A stretch of 64,000 nucleotides of DNA, taken from Pueribacillus theae. GTDB lineage: Bacteria; Bacillota; Bacilli; Bacillales; UBA6769. Location of the stretch: NCBI RefSeq assembly GCF_003097615.1, contig NZ_QCZG01000005.1, positions 1 through 64,000 on the forward strand, written 5' to 3'. The notes under the pieces are model-generated. The model saw only the letters and a program-made list of their open reading frames with translations, made no database searches and was not told the origin of the DNA. The position numbers and the translations under genes were made by a program. This document shows positions 27,069-35,694 of the stretch, one piece after another (position 1 is the first letter of the stretch; each line of letters opens with the position of its first letter).

Positions 27069-28634
27069 ATGAATCGTTCCTTATACACATTGAGCGGGTT
27101 ATTTCAAAAGGCGTTTTTTAAATATAGAGAAAGAACAGCTGTAACAATTAATAATCAAGCCTATACTTATGAGATGTTGTATAAGTCCGCGAATCGGGTC
27201 GCTCATGCATTAAAAGAAAAGGGAGTCAAAAGAAATGATTCTGTGGCGCTCTTAATGTCTAACTGTTATGAATATGTCGCAAGTGACTTTGGAATCATTT
27301 TTTGCGGAGCAGCTAAAGTCCCTTTAAACGACATGCTAGGGGAAACAGAAATTAGGCATATATTAAAAGACTCTAAAGCAAAAGTGCTTATCGTTGATGA
27401 ACATTTCATACCACTCATTCAGAAAATAAGAGAAGAGCTTCCGGAATTAAAGACAATTGTAGCCGTTTCTGCTGTTCCTCACGAAGGAATGCTTTCTTGG
27501 GCAGAGGTTCAGGGGAATCAACCGGAAGATCCGCTTAACAATGACGTGAAGCCTGAAGATCGCGCCCTGATTATTTATACGGGGGGAACAACTGGGTTGC
27601 CGAAAGGCGTTGTCCATTCTCAAAAAAATATGTCGATCAATAATTTTTCCCATATCATTGAAGCGGAAATCCAAGGGGATGAGCGAATTCTTATCATGTC
27701 TCCTTTGCCCCACAGCGCCGGCATGATATTACAAGCCGGCTTGCTTAAAGGAGCCACATTCTTTATTGAAAGAAAATTTGATCCCGCTCTTGTTCTTAAC
27801 CGGATTGAACACGATAAGGTGACCTTTATGTTTATGGTTCCTACGATGATCTACAGGGTGATGGACGAATTAAATGATGAAAATAGAGATTTGTCTTCTC
27901 TTCGGACAATTTTATACGGAGCTGCCCCTATTACAGAAGAAAGGCTGAAAGAGGGGCTGAAATTATTCGGTCCCGTATTCACCCAGCTATACGGACAGTC
28001 AGAGGCGCCAAATTTTATAACTCGTCTTGACAAAACGGATCACCTTGTTTCGGTTGAGAACGCTTCAAGACTTCGAAGCTGTGGAAAGCCTGTCATGATG
28101 AGCGAAGTGAAAATTGTCGATGAAAATGGCGATGAGGTGCCGCCGGGTGTACAAGGTGAAATCACCGCAAAAACGCCTTACAACATGTTAGAATACTTAA
28201 ACTTGCCTAAGAAAACGGCTGAAACACTAAAAGACGGATGGCTTCACACCGGAGATATCGGCATGAAAGATGAGAATGGCTACATCCATTTACTCGATCG
28301 AAAAAATGACATGATAATTAGCGGAGGATTAAATATTTACTCAACCGAAGTAGAAAATGTGATTCAGAAACACGAAGATGTAAGCCAAGTGGCAGTCGTA
28401 GGAGTTCCGCATCATGATTGGGGGGAAGCGGTTGTTGCCTTTGTCGTAGCAAAAGAAGGATCTTCCGCTACAAAAGACGAACTGATTAAATATTGCAAAG
28501 AAAAGTTAGCCGCTTATAAATGTCCAAAAGAGATTCATTTTATAAATTCATTACCGTTGACCCCCTACGGAAAAATAGATAAAAAAGCATTGCGGAAACC
28601 ATTCTGGGAAGAGAGTGAAAGAGGGATTCATTAA
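27069..28634 (+). CDS. Acyl-CoA ligase (AMP-forming)
   Basis: A 521-residue ANL ligase with YTGGTTGLPKG near residue 170, YGQSEAPN, DRKNDMIISGG and the catalytic lysine in YGKIDKKA. The ATG at 27069 follows AAGGAGG; an upstream in-frame GTG overlaps the previous gene and lacks a site. Substrate unknown. Confidence 0.9.
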   Translation: MNRSLYTLSGLFQKAFFKYRERTAVTINNQAYTYEMLYKSANRVAHALKEKGVKRNDSVALLMSNCYEYVASDFGIIFCGAAKVPLNDMLGETEIRHILKDSKAKVLIVDEHFIPLIQKIREELPELKTIVAVSAVPHEGMLSWAEVQGNQPEDPLNNDVKPEDRALIIYTGGTTGLPKGVVHSQKNMSINNFSHIIEAEIQGDERILIMSPLPHSAGMILQAGLLKGATFFIERKFDPALVLNRIEHDKVTFMFMVPTMIYRVMDELNDENRDLSSLRTILYGAAPITEERLKEGLKLFGPVFTQLYGQSEAPNFITRLDKTDHLVSVENASRLRSCGKPVMMSEVKIVDENGDEVPPGVQGEITAKTPYNMLEYLNLPKKTAETLKDGWLHTGDIGMKDENGYIHLLDRKNDMIISGGLNIYSTEVENVIQKHEDVSQVAVVGVPHHDWGEAVVAFVVAKEGSSATKDELIKYCKEKLAAYKCPKEIHFINSLPLTPYGKIDKKALRKPFWEESERGIH

Positions 28635-28673
28635 TTTAAAATAAAAACAACAAAGAAGAGGGGATGAAAGAAT

Positions 28674-29795
28674 ATGGGCTTACCTTTAAAAAACATTCGT
28701 GTGTTGGATTTAACAAGACTTCTTCCGGGCCCTTATTGCAGCCAACTTTTAGCTGACTTTGGCGCTGAAGTAATTAAAGTAGAAGAACCGAATCTGGGAG
28801 ATTATGCTAGATGGAATGAACCGAAAGCCGGCGAATACAGCGCCATGTTTGAATCGTTAAACCGGAATAAGAAAAGCGTTGCAATGAATTTAAAAGATGA
28901 AAAAGACCGCAATCTTTTCAAGGAATTGGTCAAAACCGCCGATGTACTGATTGAATCATTTCGGCCAGGCGTAATGGACAGGCTTGGAATCGGCTATGAT
29001 ATTTTAAAAGAAATTAACCCGAAGCTCGTGTATTGCGCAATTACAGGTTATGGACAGAACGGCCCGTACCAAGACAAGCCAGGCCATGACATCAATTATT
29101 TAAGTTATGCTGGACTTCTGCATTTTAATGGCAGAAAAGGTGAAAAGCCAATTCCTCCAGCAACTCAAATAGCTGATATTGGCGGCGGAGCACTTATGGG
29201 AGCGGTAGGCATTTTAACAGCTTTAATGGGGAGAAACGAATCAGGAAAGGGGCAATTTGTTGATATTTCAATGACAGATGGCGTTGTTTCATGGCTTCAA
29301 TCAATTTTACCTGAGTTTTTAGCAGGAAATGAAAAGCAAAAAGGCGAACTAACGTTATCAGGCGGCAAAGCATGCTACGGAGTATATGAAACGGCTGATG
29401 GGAGATATCTATCTGTTGGCGCTCTTGAAGAAAAATTTTGGAAAGTCTTTTGCGAAGGAATCGAGCGCCCTGATTTTATTCCATTGCTTGAATCGCCAAT
29501 TCAAGTTCAAGAGCAATTAAGAAAGGAGATTGAGCAGATTATTTATAAAAGGTCATTAAAAGAATGGATGGACATTTTCGAAAATGCCGACGCTTGCGTC
29601 TCCCCGGTATTAACATTAGAAGAAATGATCAATGATCCCCAAATTAAGGCAAGAGACATGATTGTAAATTTTGAAGATACAAGGCAAATAGGCCTCCCTA
29701 TTAAACTATCAGACACTCCAGGAGAAATCCGTACAAAAGCGCCAAAACTCGGTGAACATAATGAAGAAGTCTTTTCAAAACTGCAACTAAAATAA
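28674..29795 (+). CDS. CaiB/BaiF family protein, alpha-methylacyl-CoA racemase-like
   Basis: A 373-residue family III CoA-transferase-fold protein. His138 in PGHDINY and Asp168 in IADIGGG are spaced exactly 30 residues apart, as are His126 and Asp156 of mycobacterial alpha-methylacyl-CoA racemase, and the surrounding words match that enzyme. RPGV near residue 97 is a family mark. The likely reaction is epimerisation of 2-methyl-branched acyl-CoA so that an acyl-CoA dehydrogenase can use it. A CoA-transferase role is the alternative. The adjacent dehydrogenase gene supports racemase, pointing to methyl-branched substrates. Confidence 0.82.
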   Translation: MGLPLKNIRVLDLTRLLPGPYCSQLLADFGAEVIKVEEPNLGDYARWNEPKAGEYSAMFESLNRNKKSVAMNLKDEKDRNLFKELVKTADVLIESFRPGVMDRLGIGYDILKEINPKLVYCAITGYGQNGPYQDKPGHDINYLSYAGLLHFNGRKGEKPIPPATQIADIGGGALMGAVGILTALMGRNESGKGQFVDISMTDGVVSWLQSILPEFLAGNEKQKGELTLSGGKACYGVYETADGRYLSVGALEEKFWKVFCEGIERPDFIPLLESPIQVQEQLRKEIEQIIYKRSLKEWMDIFENADACVSPVLTLEEMINDPQIKARDMIVNFEDTRQIGLPIKLSDTPGEIRTKAPKLGEHNEEVFSKLQLK

Positions 29796-29821
29796 TTTTA
29801 ATTTAACAAGGAGCTATTAAA

Positions 29822-31033
29822 ATGAACTTTACTTACTCTGAAAAAACAAGACAACTTCAAGAGAAATTAAATGCGTTTATGGAAAAATATGTTTACCCAA
29901 ATGAAAAAACATATGAGGACCAGCTAAATGAAGGCGGGAACAGGTGGAAAATTCCGGCAATCTTGGAAGAATTGAAAGCAAAAGCGAAAGAGGAAGGCCT
30001 CTGGAATCTCTTCTTGCCTAAAAATGAAGTGGAAGACGGCTTGACAAATCTTGAATACGCACCGCTCGCCGAGATTATGGGCCGTTCGTTAATTGGCCCA
30101 GAGATTTTTAACTGCAACGCACCTGATACAGGAAACATGGAAGTGTTTTTAAAATATGGCACGGAAGATCAGAAAGAAAAATGGCTCAATCCACTACTGA
30201 ATGGAGAAATACGCTCGGCGTTTCTCATGACAGAACCTGAAGTTGCCTCTTCTGATGCAACCAATATTGAATGCAGAATCGAGCGTGACGGAGATGAATA
30301 CGTTATTAACGGGCGAAAATGGTGGTCAACGAATGGCGGCGATCCACGGACGAAAATATTCATTGTCATGGGGAAAACAGATCCAAACGCGGAGCGCTAT
30401 AAACAGCAATCGATGATTCTCGTACCAAGAGACACGCCAGGAGTAACTGTAAAGCGCACACTGTCTGTTTTCGGTTATGATCATGCGCCAACCGGACACG
30501 CAGAAATTATTTTGGAAGATGTGCGTGTACCCGCTGAAAATATATTGCTTGGCGAAGGAAGGGGCTTCGAAATTGCGCAGGGAAGGCTTGGGCCAGGAAG
30601 GGTGCACCATTGCATGAGGGCAATCGGCGCAGCAGAAAGAGCGCTTGAGCTCATGTGCAAGCGGGCGGAATCACGCGTGACATTCGGGAAAAAACTATCA
30701 GAACAAGGCGTCATTCGAGAGTGGATCGCAAACTCCCGAATCGAAATTGAACAAGCCCGTCTTCTAACTTTGAAAACAGCCTATATGATGGATACGGCTG
30801 GCAACAAAGAAGCTAGAAAAGAAATCGCAATGATCAAAGTCGCTGTCCCTGAAGTTTGTCTCAAAGTCATCGACAGAGCAATCCAAGTCCATGGAGCAGG
30901 AGGCGTTTCAGACGACTTTCCTCTTGCAGAACATTGGGCAAACGCCAGAACGCTCAGATTTGTAGACGGCCCGGACGAAGTTCACCGCCGCGACATTGCA
31001 AGAATTGAATTAAAGCCTTATCGAAATAAATAA
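29822..31033 (+). CDS. Acyl-CoA dehydrogenase, ACAD10/11-like
   Basis: A 403-residue flavoprotein of the acyl-CoA dehydrogenase fold. It has [11 protein letters not shown] in place of TEPxx[11 protein letters not shown] as FAD clasp, HGAGGVSDD, and FVDGPDEVH near the C-terminus, the position where short/medium-chain enzymes carry the IYEGT base. These variants are typical of the dehydrogenase domain of ACAD10/ACAD11, which act on 4-hydroxyacyl-CoA after phosphorylation. The next gene encodes an APH-like kinase, the other half of those fused proteins. Confidence 0.87.
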   Translation: MNFTYSEKTRQLQEKLNAFMEKYVYPNEKTYEDQLNEGGNRWKIPAILEELKAKAKEEGLWNLFLPKNEVEDGLTNLEYAPLAEIMGRSLIGPEIFNCNAPDTGNMEVFLKYGTEDQKEKWLNPLLNGEIRSAFLMTEPEVASSDATNIECRIERDGDEYVINGRKWWSTNGGDPRTKIFIVMGKTDPNAERYKQQSMILVPRDTPGVTVKRTLSVFGYDHAPTGHAEIILEDVRVPAENILLGEGRGFEIAQGRLGPGRVHHCMRAIGAAERALELMCKRAESRVTFGKKLSEQGVIREWIANSRIEIEQARLLTLKTAYMMDTAGNKEARKEIAMIKVAVPEVCLKVIDRAIQVHGAGGVSDDFPLAEHWANARTLRFVDGPDEVHRRDIARIELKPYRNK

Positions 31034-31040
31034 TTATTCG

Positions 31041-31064
31041 CACAGCTCCCGTAGTGGGGCTGTG
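31041..31064 (+). terminator. Hairpin between dehydrogenase and kinase genes
   Basis: CACAGCTCCC and GGGGCTGTG form a strong stem but are followed by only a short T-run. Partial termination or mRNA protection is more likely than a full stop, because the kinase gene downstream has no obvious promoter. Confidence 0.4.
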
Positions 31065-31188
31065 AATATTTTCACTTAAAAATTTCTCAGTAAAAAAGGA
31101 TTTTTAACTTTTATATCAAATGTATAAATTGTGCTTATTTTTAAAAAGTAACAACGAGACGGGAACGAACGAAACGGGAGGGAACGAA

Positions 31189-32256
31189 TTGACTGTAAAA
31201 AAAGACGAAGGGCTTATCCCTGTTCGAGAAGGAGAAGATTTCGACAGGAAAAAAGTAGAAAGTTATTTGCGGAAGCATTTGGATATTCCAGATGCTCCAA
31301 TGGAAGTGAAACAATTTCCTTCAGGCTCTTCTAATTTAACTTATCTTATACGATTTGGCGATTGGGAAGCTGTGTTAAGAAGGCCGCCATTCGGTCCGCT
31401 GCCGCCTAAGGCGCATGATATGAAAAGGGAATCTGATCTATTAACAAAGCTGTATCCAGAATTTAATATTGTACCAAAGCCTTATCTTTTTTCTGAAGAT
31501 GAGTCAATCATCGGTGCTCCTTTTTATGTGATGGAGCGAAAGCATGGCATCGTGCTTAACGATCGTTTTCCAGAAGATGTTGAAGTGACTGAACAAACCC
31601 GCAGAGATATTTCTTTGGCTTTCATAAAAACATTAATCAAATTGCATGATGTTGATTATAAAAAAGCGGGTTTGGAATCATTTGGCCATCCTGAAGGTTT
31701 TTTGGAAAGGCAGGTTCATGGCTGGACGAAACGTTATTTGCGGGCAAAGACGGATGATTATCCTGCTTTTGATCGAATCGCCAAATGGCTTGTTGATCAT
31801 ATGCCGAAGTCTAAATATACAAGCGTCATCCATAATGATTATAAGTTGAATAATATGCTGTTGTCCTATGATTTTAAAGAGGTTAAGGCTGTTTTTGACT
31901 GGGAAATGGCTACGGTTGCCGACCCGTTGTTTGATTTGGGAGTAACGCTGGGCTATTGGGTGCAGGCGGATGATCCTGAGTTTATGCGTCCCGTGTTGCC
32001 AACAGTAACCTACCAGCCAGGGTTTCTTTCCAGAAGGGAAATGATTGAATTGTATGCAAAAGAAACGGGTCGGGATGTTGATGATATGCATTATTACATC
32101 GTTTTTGCATACTTCAAATTAGCAGGGGTTCTTCAGCAAATTTACTACCGTTACAAAATGGGGCAGACACAGGATGAACGATTTGCGAATTTTAATGTAA
32201 GGATTAAAAGTTTAATCCAGCATGCGGACGATATTTCAGAAAAACAAAGCTATTAA
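31189..32256 (+). CDS. APH-fold phosphotransferase, ACAD10/11 kinase-like
   Basis: A 355-residue aminoglycoside-phosphotransferase-fold protein. The catalytic loop HNDYKLNN is at about 215-222 and the metal-binding DWE follows. The N-terminal part contains SSNLTYLI, as in the kinase half of ACAD10/11 and related bacterial proteins. Known family members phosphorylate the 4-hydroxyl of acyl-CoA (LvaA, ACAD10/11); antibiotic resistance is unlikely here. The TTG at 31189 follows GGGAGGG. Paired with the dehydrogenase at 29822, it suggests removal of a hydroxyl group from the substrate chain. Confidence 0.85.
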   Translation: MTVKKDEGLIPVREGEDFDRKKVESYLRKHLDIPDAPMEVKQFPSGSSNLTYLIRFGDWEAVLRRPPFGPLPPKAHDMKRESDLLTKLYPEFNIVPKPYLFSEDESIIGAPFYVMERKHGIVLNDRFPEDVEVTEQTRRDISLAFIKTLIKLHDVDYKKAGLESFGHPEGFLERQVHGWTKRYLRAKTDDYPAFDRIAKWLVDHMPKSKYTSVIHNDYKLNNMLLSYDFKEVKAVFDWEMATVADPLFDLGVTLGYWVQADDPEFMRPVLPTVTYQPGFLSRREMIELYAKETGRDVDDMHYYIVFAYFKLAGVLQQIYYRYKMGQTQDERFANFNVRIKSLIQHADDISEKQSY

Positions 32257-32286
32257 AGACAGCGGGGCTGTCTTTAATAGCTTTTT
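32246..32286. terminator. Bidirectional terminator
   Basis: An 18-bp perfect stem (AAAGCTATTAAAGACAGC and its complement) with a GGG loop, A-rich on one flank and T-rich on the other. It overlaps the stop of the kinase gene and ends both the 16-kb operon and the minus-strand activator B gene. Confidence 0.9.
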
Positions 32287-32291
32287 CAATG

Positions 32292-34415
32292 TTAGTAAAA
32301 TTTGATTTCTTTCTGAATGTCGTATTTATTTATTTTTTGGTAAAGGCTTGACCGGCTGATGCCAAGAAATTTAGCAGCTTTTGTCCTGTTTCCATGTGCT
32401 TGTTCAAGCGCTTTGAAGATTGCTTTTTTCTCTGTTTCTTCAAGCAATTCCTGCCGATTTATTTTTTCTGCGGGTCTATATCGTGGTGAATGCGGTAATA
32501 ATAAACTAGTTTTGTGATCTTGGTCGAAATGAATAAATTCTGGTTCAATCCATTTCGAATCAGTAAAGTGATAGGCGCGCTCCAATATATTTTCTAATTG
32601 GCGCACGTTGCCAGGCCAATCGTACGTTTGCAGTTTTTCGATTGCTTCGGCGGTAAGGCCTATGACATCTTTGTTTTTCTTTGTTTTGAACTTTTTGATT
32701 AAATGATCGGCAAGTATCGGGATGTCGTCAAGCCGTTCTCTCAGTGGAGGGATGTTTAAATTAATAACGTGTATGCGGTAATACAGGTCTTCCCTGAATA
32801 ATCCTTCTTTCACAAGCTGGAAGAGATCTTTATTTGTTGCAGCGATGATTCTTACATCTACTTTTTTTGTTTGTGTATCTCCCAAGCGTTCGAACTCCTT
32901 CTCTTGAAGGACGCGCAATAATTTTGCTTGAAGAGATTGGGGCATATCTCCGATTTCATCCAAAAATAACGTTCCTTCATTGGCAAGTTCGAATTTTCCG
33001 GGTTTCCCGCCTTTTCGGGATCCGGTAAAAGCTCCGTCTGCATAACCAAAGAATTCAGATTCGAGCAGGTTTTCTGGAATTGCCGCACAATTTATTTTAA
33101 CAAATGAACCTGTCCGGTTTGACGAGCGATGGATGCCATCAGCCAACAATTCTTTTCCTGTCCCGCTTTCTCCCGTAATTAGTAAATTTGAAAAGCTTTT
33201 CGCAGCAATGTAAGATTCCTTTTTTAATTGTTCCATTTTTTTATTTTTAGAAATAAGAGAAGCAAACGGGTCGTTTCTGTTGGAAATTCTGCTTAATTCC
33301 CCCCGGTAATACGTCAGTTCGTTCTCTAATTTATCCATATGCTGGAATAAATCTTTCCATATGTCGAGCTTTTGATAAATAATCTTATAGATGTATCCAA
33401 TCCTTTTGTTGCTTTGAATAATTGGCATCTGGTTGAAAATTGCTTTCTGTCCATTTATTTGGATAAGCTTAGCCTCTGGTTGATGGCCGGTCGCATCGTT
33501 TTTTGAAATGGGAAGATCAGGGGCGATTTTTTTGATTGGTTTTTCGAGAATATGTTCAATGGTTTCAATACTGAATAAATTTAGAAATCCAAGATTTGCT
33601 TTTGTGATGTTCCCGTCATTGTCTGTAATGACGACAGCATCGTAGGCGAGCTCTAAAGCACTGTCGAGTATTTTTTCAATCCGTTTCGTAGATTCAAGTT
33701 CGTTTGCTACTTTTTCAAAATCAGTGACGTCTTTCAGCACAGCCATTGCTCCGGTCGTCTTTCCCCATTCTTTAATCGGAACGAATGATGAAAATACGGT
33801 CGTTTTATTCAGATTGAAGCGTTTAACATCAATGACACTTCCAGTATGTATCACTTTCCGTAAATCATCTGTCAACTCAGGAAATGCATCTTCAATGGGC
33901 TTGCTTAACATATGTTTTTCCTTTATTTGAAATAATTGCAGCGCTGCTTCATTCATAGAGGTAATGTGTAAATGCTCGTCGACCGAAATGACGCATTCTT
34001 GAAGATTATTCATGAGTGATTTAAGGCGGATGCCAAGGTTATGCGAACCGGTAATGAGGCCTGTGATTAAATCGGATTTGGCCATGACTCCAATAACTGT
34101 ATTTTTTTCATTCATAACGACCGCATGCCCGACTTGTTTTCTCAAAAGCGTATCTTTTGCTTCTGTTAAACTGGTTTCTTCATGAAGAACGACAACATCA
34201 TGCTTAATCACAGATTCGATTGAGGAATCCAGAGACTGTTCTTTTAATAATAATCGATAAATTGAGTATTTCGTAACGATTCCTATTAGTTTCCCGCCTT
34301 CAATAACGCACGCTAGATCTTGGCGAAGCTCAAGAAACTTCTCAAGTACTTCGCGGGCTGTTGTTGTTCTCGTCACTTTTACAAAATTGGATGTTAAAAG
34401 GTGGCGTACTTTCAT
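32292..34415 (-). CDS. Sigma-54-dependent activator B (CBS-PAS-PAS-AAA+-HTH)
   Basis: A 707-residue enhancer-binding protein. It begins with a CBS-domain pair (about 5-120), followed by two PAS-like domains (about 130-235 and 255-350). The AAA+ domain has GESGTGKE near 415 and the sigma-54 contact loop GAFTGS near 460, and a Fis-type helix-turn-helix (AAKFLGISRSSLYQKINK) closes it. CBS pairs commonly bind adenine nucleotides or CoA-type ligands, so it may read energy state or acyl-CoA. It is divergent from the operon at 34623, whose sigma-54 promoter and paired dyads lie in the shared gap. The ATG at 34415 follows AAAGGAAG. Confidence 0.93.
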   Translation of the reverse strand: MKVRHLLTSNFVKVTRTTTAREVLEKFLELRQDLACVIEGGKLIGIVTKYSIYRLLLKEQSLDSSIESVIKHDVVVLHEETSLTEAKDTLLRKQVGHAVVMNEKNTVIGVMAKSDLITGLITGSHNLGIRLKSLMNNLQECVISVDEHLHITSMNEAALQLFQIKEKHMLSKPIEDAFPELTDDLRKVIHTGSVIDVKRFNLNKTTVFSSFVPIKEWGKTTGAMAVLKDVTDFEKVANELESTKRIEKILDSALELAYDAVVITDNDGNITKANLGFLNLFSIETIEHILEKPIKKIAPDLPISKNDATGHQPEAKLIQINGQKAIFNQMPIIQSNKRIGYIYKIIYQKLDIWKDLFQHMDKLENELTYYRGELSRISNRNDPFASLISKNKKMEQLKKESYIAAKSFSNLLITGESGTGKELLADGIHRSSNRTGSFVKINCAAIPENLLESEFFGYADGAFTGSRKGGKPGKFELANEGTLFLDEIGDMPQSLQAKLLRVLQEKEFERLGDTQTKKVDVRIIAATNKDLFQLVKEGLFREDLYYRIHVINLNIPPLRERLDDIPILADHLIKKFKTKKNKDVIGLTAEAIEKLQTYDWPGNVRQLENILERAYHFTDSKWIEPEFIHFDQDHKTSLLLPHSPRYRPAEKINRQELLEETEKKAIFKALEQAHGNRTKAAKFLGISRSSLYQKINKYDIQKEIKFY

Positions 34416-34468
34416 AAACACACTTCCTTTCTATTATGAATTATAAAAAAATTCTGTATAAACTTCAA

Positions 34469-34498
34469 GACAATTGTGCATTTTAATAGACAGTTGTT
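34469..34498. promoter_or_regulatory. Enhancer-type sites for activator B
   Basis: Palindromic cores ACAATTGT (34470-34477) and ACAGTTGT (34490-34497), each preceded by AG, have centres 20 bp apart. They lie 60-85 bp upstream of the -24 element, between activator B and its proposed operon. The dyads are short, so the call rests on the spacing and on the analogy with modules A and C. Confidence 0.55.
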
Positions 34499-34555
34499 CA
34501 CAGGTTTGTTTGTATATACTCATTCAATTTCCTACTAAATATGATGAGTTTATGC

Positions 34556-34571
34556 TGGCATGAGAATTGCA
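34556..34571 (+). promoter_or_regulatory. Sigma-54 (-24/-12) promoter of the 18.6-kb operon
   Basis: TGGCATG-N4-TTGCA with GG at 34557-34558 and GC at 34569-34570, 10 bases apart. It is nearly consensus, about 50 bp before the crotonase start. Confidence 0.87.
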
Positions 34572-34622
34572 TTTAAATGAAATTGTAAAAACATCATGAT
34601 GAAATAAAAAGAGGTGATGTCA

Positions 34623-35408
34623 TTGGCATACGAGACAATTTTATATGACGTGGAAGAAAATATTGCAACAATCACATTAAATCAACCTGACTTAAGAAAT
34701 CCGCTTTCCGGTGATTCAACAGCAGAACTGGTTGAAGCAATGAAACGAGCGGACGAAGACAAAGAAATAAAGGCAATCATTCTGACCGGCGCAGGGAAGG
34801 CATTTTCTGCAGGCGGAAATTTAAATGGATTTAAGAAAAGCTTTGAAACTCCTGTTCCACAGCTTCATAAGGAAGGAAGAAAAAGCACTGAGCTATTCAA
34901 GCTTGGTGCAACCATAAAAAAACCATTGATTGCTGCTGTCAATGGTCCCGCTTTAGGCGGCGGAACAGGCTTGGTGGCGATGTGCCATATTGCGATCGCC
35001 TCCAGCAAGGCAAAACTTGGTTTAACAGAATTAAAATTAGGCATGGTGCCGTATGTGATTTTGCCGTGGGTTCGTAGGGCAGTTGGTGAACGAAAAGTAA
35101 TGGAAATGATGTTGACTGCTGAAATACTTTCCGCCGATCAGGCAAAAGAAATCAATCTTGTTCATAGAGTAGTAGAGCCGGAAAACTTAATGGAGGAAGC
35201 ACGTAAGGTTGCGAAAACGATTGCATCACATAGTCCGCTTGCCGTCGAATTGGCTTTGGATGCATTTTATAACACACAGCAAATGGATTTCATGAAATCT
35301 TTTGATTACCTTTCGACGTTAAGAATCGTTTCGTTCCGAAGCGAAGACTTAAAAGAGGGTGCATCCGCTTTTCTAGAAAAACGTGCACCAAATTGGAAGG
35401 GAGAATGA
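34623..35408 (+). CDS. Enoyl-CoA hydratase family protein, LiuC/AtuE-like
   Basis: A 261-residue crotonase-fold protein. The oxyanion-hole GGG is kept, but the first catalytic Glu of crotonase (in GGGLEL) is replaced by Gly (GGGTGL), while the second is retained in GLTELKLGMVP. The downstream PWVRRAVGER resembles methylglutaconyl- and isohexenylglutaconyl-CoA hydratases of the Liu/Atu pathways. TTG at 34623 follows GAGGTG at a proper distance; ATG at 34617 is too close. It is the first gene of the activator-B operon and belongs with the carboxylase-type genes that follow. Confidence 0.87.
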   Translation: MAYETILYDVEENIATITLNQPDLRNPLSGDSTAELVEAMKRADEDKEIKAIILTGAGKAFSAGGNLNGFKKSFETPVPQLHKEGRKSTELFKLGATIKKPLIAAVNGPALGGGTGLVAMCHIAIASSKAKLGLTELKLGMVPYVILPWVRRAVGERKVMEMMLTAEILSADQAKEINLVHRVVEPENLMEEARKVAKTIASHSPLAVELALDAFYNTQQMDFMKSFDYLSTLRIVSFRSEDLKEGASAFLEKRAPNWKGE

Positions 35409-35410
35409 AC

Positions 35411-35620
35411 ATGCAGATCATATGTCCGATGGGCGGAAATATGTGGAAAATGCTTGTAAAAGAAGGAGACGAAGTGACAGAAGGGGAAGAAGTCGCAATC
35501 CTGGAATCAATGAAAATGGAGATCTCGATTGAGTCGGAAGGAGACGGTGTAGTGAAAGCCGTTTCCGTTGCTGAAGGTGACTTTGTACAAGAAGGGGATG
35601 TTATTTTAACACTTGAATAA
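35411..35620 (+). CDS. Biotinyl/lipoyl carrier protein (carboxylase BCCP)
   Basis: A 69-residue single biotinyl domain. The biotin acceptor is Lys35 in LESMKME. Acyl-CoA carboxylases use such carriers to shuttle CO2 between biotin carboxylase and carboxyltransferase. The carboxyltransferase subunit is encoded at 39924, but no biotin carboxylase gene lies in the window. ATG at 35411 follows AAGGGAG, 3 bases after the crotonase stop. Its own stop codon touches a dispersed repeat. Confidence 0.88.
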   Translation: MQIICPMGGNMWKMLVKEGDEVTEGEEVAILESMKMEISIESEGDGVVKAVSVAEGDFVQEGDVILTLE

Positions 35621-35661
35621 AGCGAGACTTCCATCAGCGGGGGTTTACGGACGGTTGCGGC
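35617..35661 (+). repeat. Dispersed repeat, short copy (B)
   Basis: ATAAAGCGAGACTTCCATC joins directly to GGGGGTTTACGGACGGTTGCGGC, the two ends of the copy at 8453-8629 with the middle missing. Like that copy it begins at a TAA stop codon. It sits inside the activator-B operon, between the biotin carrier and AtuA-like genes. Confidence 0.7.
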
Positions 35662-35694
35662 GTGATAAATTCTACAAAGCAAAGGAGATGTTCT

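Noticed and set aside
32858-33088. Short ORF inside activator B on the same strand
   Set aside because: It is a shifted frame of the AAA+ domain coding region with no ribosome binding site.
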